Under the pieces are notes generated by a model. It made no database searches. It was not told the DNA's origin and was given only the letters and a program-made list of their open reading frames with translations. 64,000 bases of DNA from Tricholoma matsutake (lineage: Eukaryota > Basidiomycota > Agaricomycetes > Agaricales > Tricholomataceae): NCBI GenBank assembly GCA_026075535.2, contig AP026542.1:12772001-12836000 (forward strand), read 5' to 3'. Shown here piece by piece: positions 55,560 through 64,000 of the stretch (its first letter is position 1; the number at the start of each line of letters is the position of its first letter). The translations under genes and the position numbers were made by a program.

Positions 55560-56640
55560 GTTGATAAAACTACTACATAAAGTGGATGAATTCTTCCACT
55601 CTCAAAGAACCTGGAAAGTTGATGAAATTCAACCTGGGTAGAGGTTGTTATTCTTGCCCATATAAAGATAAAAACAACCCATGGGATGGTATGAATTAGG
55701 ACAAATTCTGTGAGGAATTCATCCCTTTGACACCCTTAAATGGGGGGGGGGGGGGGAAATTCCTTCTTTCATTCCCCTTATAGTTGATGAAATTTAGCCC
55801 ATGTAGAGGAGTGTTATTTTTGCCCATATAAAGATGAAAACCATCCCATGGGATGAATTTGGTGTAGGATGAACTGGGGACGAAATTCAGGAGGTTTTCA
55901 TCCCATTGACTCATCCCTTGCAATAGAAAAAACCTCCTTTTTCACTCCTCTTGGGGGTAGATTTTCAATCCAACTCCTGATGAAACTTATTCCATTCTGG
56001 GGTTTATCAATACATGAAAACTATACCATAAATATATCAATTTACACTATTTAAAGGTGTGAAATGTGGGATGGGTTTCCTACTCTGCAGGCCCCATAGT
56101 GTCGAACAAATCTACATGCCCATGTTCTGTGGGCTTATCTCCTTCATTTGGGCCTTCATGATACCTTGCTTCCTGCTGATGAACTGCCTTCTGAAGAGCA
56201 CTATGGGGCCCAAGGGGTAGGAAAACTATCCCACATTTCATATCTTTAGATAGTGTAAAATGATATATTTATGATATAGTTTTCATGTATTGATAAACCC
56301 CAAAATGGAATAAGTTTCATCAGGAGTTGGCATGAAAATCTACCACTAAGAGGAGTGAAAAAGAATGCTTTTTCCTACCTGTAAGGGATCAGTCGATGGG
56401 ATGAAAACCTCCCACATTTTGTCCCCAGTTCATCCCACACCAAATTCATCCCATGGGATAGTTTTCATCTTTATATGGGCATAAATAACACCCCTCTACC
56501 TGGGTTGAATTTCATCAACTTTCCAGGGGTTTAAGAGGAATGAAAGAACCTGCCTACAATGTATTTTCATCCCATTAGGGATGTTGGTTGGATGAATTTC
56601 TCCTTTTTACAAAGGAATTTTCAGACCATTGATAGAATAG
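55560..56640. repeat. Foldback element with ~320-bp inverted arms
   Basis: 55784-56105 and 56198-56524 are inverted copies (CCCATGGGATGAATTTGGTG and its complement, arms meeting at CCCATAGTG/CACTATGGG) around a ~92-bp loop. A further partial copy of the arm lies at 55590-55740. No coding. Confidence 0.82.
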
Positions 56641-56847
56641 TTTCATTATGTATCAGAGTAAATTTCTAGCCACTAAAATACAAAATCTACTCGAAAGAAG
56701 TGAAAAAATCCCCCTGACCCCTGATGACCCATCATCGTGTCCCCATCAGCCCATCATGTCACCATCATTGTCACCATCATTGTCATCATCTGTCTGTCCT
56801 GTTGTCCCATTGTTTCAGCATCCCATCCCTGTTTGTCCACATTTGGC

Positions 56848-57861
56848 TAGTGATGTGCAGGGCCTGGCTTGGCTCAAAAGCCAGGGCTTGGGCTTGGCTT
56901 GAGCAGGCTCAGGCTTCAATACATCATGAGCCGGGCCCTAGTAGCAGGCTCAGGCTCAGCTCAGGCTTGGGTCAGGCTCAGGCCACGGCTTGAGTAGGAT
57001 ATCTGAAAATCTCATAGAGGATATAAATATAATGGGAAAAGATGTTAGAACCAATCCTGACAGACTTACCATAATTGATCTTTAGTACATGAGCAATCAT
57101 TGGTGTACAGCATATGTATAGGGTCATATGGAGTGGGCACAGGTCTAAATTTTGGTATGAGTGTTCAACATTGTTTGGAACTTGCTGACATTGATCAATG
57201 ACGTGCATCGTGATCAACACAATTGGTTGTTGTCTGCTCAGCAATGTAGTTGCAACATGGGTTCTTCTTCTGGTATTAATCTTCTTTTTCTTTCTTACTT
57301 TAGATCATTGCTTTCGACATACTCCAACAATGAAAGTTTCTTGAACTCAATCACGAGGGCCCAGGTTTGATGAGCTCAAATTGTATACACAATTTTTCTG
57401 GTATGATTCATCCGATATGCAGGGAGATCTGCATGGCAGAATAGCCACAAGGTATGTATTTATTAAATACAAATACATTCCTTTGGACTAACCTCATTGA
57501 TCAAGCCAACACCCTCCTTTACAAGCTCAAAGTTGGACATTACTCACCCACGTTTATCCCAGTTCTCCTACTCCTACATCATCTGTGCAGCTCCTGGTAA
57601 GTCAGACATTAAGCATTTGCTTGTTGCTGTGCTCCAGGAGCTTCCAATTTGTGAGATGAGGAGTAGAGAAGTACACTATGTGGCACTGGTGAAGCATAGC
57701 CAGCAAGCCGGGGCTTGAGGGCTCGGTTCGGGCTTCACAGACATTGAGCCGAGCCCTAGGCCCTACCAAGCCTCCTCTAAGGCTCGGCTCGGCTCGGCTT
57801 GGGCTTCCAGGGCTTGGCAGCTGGGACTTGAGGGCTTTGGGCCAGGCCTTGTACATCACTA
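56848..57861. mobile_element. hAT-like non-autonomous element 4
   Basis: Perfect 8-bp duplication CATTTGGC at 56840-56847 and 57862-57869. Ends TAGTGATGTGCAGGGCCTGG and TAGTGATGTACAAGGCCTGG (reverse complement) match 18 of 20. Subterminal GGCTCGGGCTT-type repeats at both sides. No transposase in 1,014 bp. A different family from elements 1-3. Confidence 0.9.
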
Positions 57862-57989
57862 CATTTGGCATCCATGTCCCTTTGTCCTGTCCTGTCCCTC
57901 ATCTGGTGTGGTAGTTGAGGTAGTCGTGGTGTGGTGTGGTGCCCTGTCCCATCATTGTGCCAGTCCTTGTTGTCCCACTCCCTCCTCAC

Positions 57990-58699
57990 CCTACAAGTAG
58001 GGGCTTGTGGTAGTAGGGGTGGGTGGGTTATCATAAATAGTACCTAAAAAGTTGGTTAGTACAAAGTAAGAGAAGAAACAAAACTTATCTATGGCCCAAG
58101 AGACGTCAATGTCTCTTGGGCCATATTTCTTTTTCCTCATCTCCCCATCATCCCTCATGTACCCATCCCCTGTTCGTCATTGTCCCTGTTCCATTGTACC
58201 TTGTCATTGGCTGCTAGCACTCATGATCCACCCTGCGAGCAGTGGCTCACAGGGCTGGGGGCGGTTGCTGGGTTATTCCTGTCATTGGCCTGGTTGTTCC
58301 CCATCCCACCCTGCAAGCGCTTGTGGTGGCAGTTAAGGGTGTTGGTGTGTCTTGGCTGCTGTCTCATGCTGGCCATTCATGGTGGTGTATCTTGCAGGTG
58401 GGGGGTTAAAGCAGGTGGGTGTGGGTGTGCCATCTTGGTGCAGTCTCATTATTATAGCAGTTAGAACCTAAAAAAAAAAAAAGAAAACATTAATTCATCA
58501 AACAAAAAGAGAAAGAACATGAAAAAAAAATTACCTGGGGCCCACACAACATTGTCATTGTGTGGGCCCAATGTAGTCCATTGCTTGTAGGCATTTGGGG
58601 GGTGCCATTGTGGCCAGTAGTTAGTTAGTACCTAAAAGAGTTTGATAGTAACAAAAAAAAGAAATGAAAAAAGAAATGAAAAAACTTACCTGGGGCCCA
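57990..58699 (-). repeat. Hairpin/intron-like cassettes, minus orientation
   Basis: Three intron-like modules read on the minus strand. One follows the perfect 14-bp-arm hairpin ATGGCCCAAGAGAC...GTCTCTTGGGCCAT (58091-58124). One follows the hairpin GGGCCCACACAA...TTGTGTGGGCCC (58535-58570). One ends at 58690 next to GGGGCCCA. GCGAGC palindromes lie at about 57990, 58235, 58312 and 58390. Confidence 0.7.
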
Positions 58700-59059
58700 T
58701 ACACCCTCCTCCTGAAACATAGCATGTCAGATATCTCCAGAATGCGATGGTGGATGCCTCTCATTTCTTCAGGCCCTAAATCCAACAGTAGAATAGCTGG
58801 TAATCAACCCTTAGTTGGTAGGAAATGGTACAGAACTCACCAAGATACAGTATAGACTCATGGTATCTATCTGGCACCCATTACATGTTTTTTAATGCTA
58901 TTATTGGGCTATTATGATGCCCATTCTTAAGTTAGACAGTGTAGAACTCATTTACAATTGATATAGTACACTAATTAACTCTACAGTCATACATAAATTT
59001 GGGGGGGAGGTGGATGGGAGGTGGTGGTACGAGGAGAAGAGTGAAGGCGTGTGAATCTG
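58700..59059 (+). repeat. Left 360-bp terminal inverted repeat
   Basis: Inverted match to 63381-63740 with few differences. Contains CAGATAGATACCATGAG in reverse complement. Confidence 0.88.
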
Positions 59060-59229
59060 CAGAAAATCTGTGTTCCAGAAAGTCCGTCTGACTGTCCGGC
59101 TGACTTTGCACAGCCACTCCTCTCCTTTTCCACTTCCATGCATTGCCAGCCACAGCTACAGTGGTAAGTACAATTTCTAGGCTCCCGCTGTGTGTAAAAC
59201 TGATGTATACTGATACCTCGTTTTCATCT

Positions 59230-60924
59230 CTTGTCATGAATCAGGCCTACAAGTGTGCCTACTGTCAATGTCAACTGACACCCAGCATGATGACGACGAA
59301 CATGAATGGCAACTTGGGACACTGGTATGTGCTATGTACTGCCTGGCCTGAGGGTGAGTTTGGGCCAGGTAAGATGTTGCATCAACAATGATGGCTGCCC
59401 AAACGCTGTCTCCACCACTACCATCCCCTCCCTTAACCGCCCCGGCTTTGACCACAACCACATTCCCACCTCCACTTCCATTCCAATTGCCAACTTATTG
59501 CAGTTTCATGGGCTGCAAATGGAAATGACTGCCAGCTCAGGATTGCACTTGCAATATGTGTCAAACCCACTGCCAACTCAGTGGTGGTTGCCCTTGGAAA
59601 GACCATGTAAGCAAACTTCCCTCTGTTCCCTCTTCCTCAACATCTACCACTGTTGACAATTCCCTTATTGACTGGTCACTACATACACATCCGTCCTCAA
59701 TTCCCCGTACCTCTACCTGCTGTACCTCCACCTCCCAATCCCCTTCCACCTTCCGATCCCCCTCTCCCAGCCCCATGATATGTGGTCCAGATGCTGCCAG
59801 TCTTTATCGAGCAGCAAGTGGCATTACAGCGTGCCGATGCTGACTGACGGGCCCTCCAAGTGACATTACAACATAATGAATCTCAGTCAAGAAACATTGT
59901 GCGGGCATTCACCTGGTGTCAAGATGACTGCAAGCATGTTTCATTCAACTTCACACTCTCCCTGGGTTCATGCAATTTTCAAGTTACCAAGTCTATGCTA
60001 CATGACCTGGAACTCATCTGTGTGGGGGATGTCATGCCTGATCTCATCCAGCTACAGAAGCATGACACTGCTGAAGGTCTATGGGTCGGATTCAAGATTG
60101 GTCAAGTGTTTGATGCTGAATCACATTGTCAGCACTTTCTCATCAAGCACCAGGAGGTGAAGAAGTGTGTGGGGTTCGAGAGTTGTATTGAGCAAGTACA
60201 GGGTCCACATATGCGGGAGAACTTGACTGGGGAATGAAGCTATGTCAGGGAGATTCTCAGCCAGAAATGTACTGCCCTCACTCTACCTTTGTTTCATTCT
60301 CCATCATCCACACCTCCACCTGCTGTCTGCAAAAAACCACTCACCCTATCCTCTGTTCCTCCACCACATGTCCACTGGACATCCTCCCTTCAGCATGACA
60401 ACATGATCCTTGTTTCCTCTGATGATGAAGCGGGCTCTACAACACCCATCCGGCCTCTTGTCCCCCTGTTGCACTCATCACAGAGGCCTGGCAGTGGGCT
60501 GGCACCTTGTCCCATGGAAGTGATTCTCATTCTCAACTCTGATGAGGAAGATGTGTCAGCAAAGGGCCTAGCATTGAAGGGACCAAAGGTTGAGGAATGT
60601 GAATGTGAAGTCAGGATAAAGAAGGAGCTGGGGGTGGAGCACAAGATGGACAGCCACTCTTCAACGCCATGCTGCTGTCAACTATCCAGTGACAGCATCG
60701 AGAGCTCAAGTGGCAAGACTGAAATGGCCGGCAGCAGCATCTTCTATAGCAATGATGTAGATGAAGGGCCAAAGTGGCCTCAAGACTACCATGTTTGTGA
60801 TGTTGCAAGCATTTTCAAGAAACTGCCCTGTGGTCTCTCCAAGAAGGTCGCCTTCATGAAGCACTTTCCTGGACTGGAATTCAAGAAATCAACCTTCTAC
60901 GACAACTACAATTTATGGCTGTGA
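59230..60924 (+). pseudogene. Transposon-associated hypothetical protein with zinc-finger-like N-terminus
   Basis: An acceptor CATGAATCAG (59244) precedes AYKCAYCQCQLTP and GNLGHWYVLC, a C-x2-C/Asn-Gly-aromatic-Cys pattern resembling GRF-type fingers. A middle region follows (59860-60237: IVRAFTWCQDDCKHVSF, LWVGFKIGQVFDAE), then 60289-60924, low-complexity with SSDDEAG and NSDEEDVS, ending in a conserved block WPQDYHVCDVASIFKKL and KSTFYDNYNLW. I have seen this block in Agaricomycete transposon-linked proteins, but its role is unknown. Stops and frame changes between segments mean introns or decay. Confidence 0.5.
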
Positions 60925-61259
60925 ACACCGGTTGCTTTCTGTACAAATATGCAGACTATGGCCAGATGGAAAAGGGGTTGTGGAAAGTCTTTTTGACTGC
61001 CTGGGCATGGTACCTGAACAAGGAAGAGAGGTGGAAGAGGTGGCGGGTTGAGAAGGAGAAAGCCTAGATTGCAAGTTCCACTCATTCATTTTCATTGGAA
61101 TTGTCATCCATTTGCTTTGTAGCATTTTAGAGATTCATTTTCATTGGAACTGTCATCCATTCACTTTGTAGCTTTTTAGAGATCCAGTACATTAGAATTG
61201 TATCAATTACTTTAGAACTGTATGTTACATGGGTTCCTATTGTCCTTCACTAACTTCTC
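60925..61259. other. Intergenic between convergent genes
   Basis: Contains a ~65-bp direct repeat (CATTTTCATTGGAAYTGTCATCCATT at about 61088 and 61138). No gene. Confidence 0.5.
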
Positions 61260-63176
61260 TCAAACATCTTCATTCTGTCTGTAAATCATCTCATCCAAAA
61301 AAAAGTTGAATTTGTGGACACCCATCTCGTGACAAATGGCATGGTACCCCCCAAACCATATGTTTGTTTGGTTGACAATGGACGAATTGATATACCATGA
61401 ACATTCATCATCATTCAGGAGCTCAGGGTAGCGATATGGGTTGCAGTGCTGCTGGCAAAATGTGTCATGGGTCGAGTGCTTGCAGCTCCAGTGAAACATG
61501 TCGACAGTGAGTCCAATATCAGCAAAGAATGCATCATCCTGTACCATCCTTTTCTGCCTGCAGTTATTGTCGAAAAAGATGTGTTGTGGCTTGGGCCCAG
61601 TGCTGAAAACATTCTTCATGAAGTTCTAGGCTCTATAGGTCAGGATCAGCAGAGGCCACACAGCTGGTGATGTACTGCAACACTACTGACACCCTAAGCC
61701 CCATAAAAAGTCTGTCGAGCAAGAATGATACCACAAAGCACCACCATAAGTTCCCCATTGTGTGTCCTCCGACGTCCAAATTGGGCCCACAGCCGCTTCC
61801 ACTCAGATGATGCATGCCGTGCATCATCTTGAATGGCAACAGTGATTTTGATGTCCTGCTCTGCTTCATCATCCACTACATCATCCAATGGATGTTCCTC
61901 TGCAACACCATTGTTTGGATGGGAAACACGTGCTCATTCAAGACGCTCCTTGAGCTGAAACTGCACTTGGCCATGTTCAACATAGATGTGTTCTGCCTCA
62001 ATGTGGTCCAGGTCACTGCAAACATGAGTCTGATTCTCTCGAAGCTGGGTGCACCCCTTGATCATGCAAACCCTCCCCTCAGTCATTTCATGGCTCATAC
62101 AAAAGTGGTTGCATTGGTTCTCCAGTGGATCAAAGCAGTTGTGCACAGCACAACAGGGGTGTCCAACAGTCACTCCATGGACCACAACTACCCACACCTC
62201 CTCCCCCTGAAATATCCTGTGACACTTGTCACATCAGTGGCTTAGTTCCGGCTGGCTGTATAAATGAAAGCGGAGATTCCGTGCCTTCATAGCCTCCATA
62301 AACCGATCTTTTTGTAGGCCAGCATTTGGGGCAACAAGTTGGCTGCTGAGCTGAGAACTGTCATTGAGAAGACACAATGACAAAGGCATCCCACACATGT
62401 TTGGTTGTCAGTGTAAATCCCACAGGCCAGCCAGATGGAGGAATATTGTTGCGAGAGAAGGAACCATGATAGAGACAGGCACAGTTCATGGCAGATGTAT
62501 GAGATATGACCATTGCGTCAATCCACATGTCAACAACTTTTTGTTCAACAAACTGGTGTTTGCTGGCCTCGATGATGCAGAGTTGATTGGTGTAATAGTG
62601 TCTGTGGTTACCCTTGACATAGTAGTTGTGATAATAACTGACTTTACAGTCTGAGGTGGATTAGCATGTGATGGTGCCCCCTCAGGAAACAAGACACACC
62701 TTCACAATAGAGGCTAACAGAATAAGTGGGTACAGCACCATGTCCAAGGGTATAAAGGGTATAGAGAACTGCTCTCCAATAATATGTCTTCTTCAGACAG
62801 AGGCCTCTGTGTGCATGAGAACACCCTGGTTGAACACAGGAATGCTCGGGTGGGTAGTGTCTGCAGCTAACCCCAGATCATGTCCATACTTGAGGATCAC
62901 CAGATCTAGATGTGGAGCGACAAAAGCGTAGGTGCCCCAAATCAACTGCCTCAGCTCATCCCACAACAAGCCCACATCTTCCAACGAGATCGCACAGCTA
63001 TCAGCAAGGAGTTTTGTCACACTTGGGGGTAAGACTTCAGGTGCTTCATCTTCAGGTTCTTCTGCTGGTTGTGCGAGCAGGATGTCATTTTTGAGTTGTT
63101 TTGAAATACATATGAAGTGGAAAAGATGAGGCACCGAGAGCGTAGGGACTCGATCTGATATGTTTGTGATCGACAT
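61260..63176 (-). pseudogene. CxC5/CxC6-type KDZ-associated transposase-like protein
   Basis: Read on the minus strand. N-terminus 63176 (FICISKQLKNDILLAQPAEE, VLPPSVTKLLADSCAISLED); cysteine cluster 1 (CKVSYYHNYYV, KHQFVEQKVVDMWIDAM, about 62380-62660); LLNDSSQLSSQLVAPNAG; cysteine cluster 2 (CDKCHRIFQG, GHPCCAVHNCFDPLE, CSDLDHIEAEH, about 61930-62260); then DDARHASSEWKRLWAQFGRR, HIFFDNNCRQKRM, FHWSCKHSTHDTFCQQHCNP and INSSIVNQTNIWFGGYHAIC to 61260. Named precisely, this is the domain order of 'CxC5/CxC6 like cysteine cluster associated with KDZ transposases' proteins. Stops near 62231 (TGA), 61697 (TAG) and a divergent patch at 61630-61690 disable it. Confidence 0.75.
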
Positions 63177-63267
63177 TGATAGGAAAATATTACATCATGT
63201 GCCAGACAGACAGTTGGACAGCCAGACAGCTGGACAGCTGGACGAATCTAGGACACAGATGTCCTCT

Positions 63268-63387
63268 GAATCCGGGTGTCAGATGGTTGACATCTCGCAA
63301 GAAGTTCAATTGTCAGGTATTCTGGGTATTCCTGTTACCCGACAATTGAACTTCTTGCGAGATGTCAACCATCTGACACCCAGATTC
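63268..63387. repeat. Near-perfect hairpin, 52-bp arms, 16-base loop
   Basis: 63268-63319 and 63336-63387 are reverse complements at 50 of 52 positions (GGGTGTCAGATGGTTGACAT at 63274 and its complement at 63362). It sits at the inner edge of the right terminal repeat, next to a GGACAGCCAGACAGCT microsatellite. Confidence 0.92.
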
Positions 63388-63740
63388 ACATGCCTTCACT
63401 CTTCTCCTTGTACCACCACCTCCCATCCACCTCCCCCCCAAATTTATGTATGACCGTAGAGTTAATTAGTGTACTATATCAATTGTAAATGAGTTCTACA
63501 CTGTCTAACTTAAGAATGGGCATCATAGTAGCCCAATAATAGCCTTAAAAAACATGTAATGGGTGCCAGATAGATACCATGAGTCTATACTGTATCTCGG
63601 TGAGTTCTGTACCATTTCCTACCAACTAAGGGTTGATTGTGAGCTATTCTACTGTCGGCTTTAGGGCCTGAAAAAATGAGAGGCATCCACCATCGCATTC
63701 TGGGGATATCTGACATGCTATGTTTCAGGAGGAGGGTGTA
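63381..63740 (-). repeat. Right 360-bp terminal inverted repeat
   Basis: Inverted match to 58700-59059. Confidence 0.88.
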
Positions 63741-64000
63741 CTCTATCTTTGTGAGTTCCCCATCATTCTCCATTGTTGAGGGCTCGTTTACAACCTATTC
63801 TAGTATCGTTTGAAGGACCCGAAAGGACGAGAGGTTTGGCTGTCTGCATTATGGAGATATTTCACATTTTCTGTCTGGGTAGGCAGGTACTCTACTAGGT
63901 CAGTCAATTCTCCACTGTTTCTTATGATCTAAGGCTTGTTTACAATCTACTATAGTGTCGTTCTAAGGGCCCAAAGAGACAAGAGGTGCGCATGTCCGCA
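63741..64000 (-). repeat. Diverged ~150-bp subterminal repeat units
   Basis: Segments starting about 63600, 63750 and 63900 share the order GAGTTCY, a pyrimidine stretch, CTATTCTAGTRTCG, GGGCCYRAAARGACRAGAGG and CATTMTGGRGATATYT. The array continues off-window. Confidence 0.6.

Larger units (their letters stand above)
58700..63740. mobile_element. Large DNA transposon with 360-bp terminal inverted repeats
   Basis: 58700-59059 and 63381-63740 are inverted copies (outer edge TACACCCTCCTCCTGAAACA, inner edge GTGAATCTG). They enclose two transposon-type genes, one on each strand. The right arm runs on into related ~150-bp units (63741-64000), so the real right terminus is beyond the window; the left arm is cut by the GGGCCC cassette at 58699. 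The CxC5/CxC6 content points to the KDZ-associated class of basidiomycete elements. Confidence 0.78.

Noticed and set aside
56098..56108. CCCATAGTG as the right terminus of the CACTA element
   Set aside because: It is part of the central junction of the foldback and is not an inverted match to CACTAGGGGAGCTC.

Overview
This window reads as a transposon-dense block of a filamentous basidiomycete genome, most likely Agaricomycetes. The evidence is short phase-breaking introns (about 50-65 bp, GT-AG with CTAAC/CTGAC branch points), Ty3/Gypsy chromoviruses and Ty1/Copia elements, a Tnp2-type (CACTA/EnSpm) transposase, a CxC5/CxC6 'KDZ-associated' transposon protein, and gene families I know only from mushroom-forming fungi. 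There are no rRNA genes and no convincing functional tRNAs. The only gene that looks like an ordinary, mostly intact host gene is an alpha/beta hydrolase at about 43.8-45.0 kb.

Layout. 1-11.8 kb: an uncharacterised basidiomycete gene, now a pseudogene, split by Gypsy-1 (1249-9012, itself carrying a DNA element at 4145-5997) and by a hAT-like element (9485-10275). 11.8-17.4 kb: minisatellites, a second hAT-like element (12460-13636), a Copia gag fragment, a truncated hAT-like copy and another broken hypothetical gene. 17.4-39.3 kb: a nested structure. Two inverted arrays of ~165-bp repeats flank a coding remnant. That remnant is split by a hAT-like element (19094-37788), which is split by a Copia element (19873-37049), which is split by Gypsy-2 (19969-32180), which is split by Gypsy-3 (24697-30682). 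Nearly every boundary has a target-site duplication (TSD). A second, inverted copy of the hAT-like element (40488-41976) preserves the empty Copia site.

42-45 kb is a quieter interval with the hydrolase gene. 45.3-55.5 kb holds a Tnp2 transposase gene (minus strand) next to a divergently oriented Spt5-like NGN/KOW pseudogene, a 124-bp tandem array and another broken basidiomycete-specific gene. 55.5-57.9 kb contains a ~320-bp-arm foldback and a fourth hAT-like element. 58-64 kb contains hairpin/intron-like cassettes and a large element with 360-bp terminal inverted repeats (TIRs). That element encloses two divergent transposon genes and a 52-bp-arm hairpin.

Two cross-cutting patterns stand out. 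(i) Non-coding cassettes recur in which a GGGCCC-bounded hairpin is followed at once by an intron-like module (GTAAGT, T-rich tract, CTAAC, TTTTAG) and then by GCGAGC...GCTCGC palindromes. (ii) Coding decay is dominated by C-to-T changes at CpG: premature stops are overwhelmingly TGA at positions where homologues carry Arg, with few frameshifts, which points to methylation-linked or RIP-like decay.
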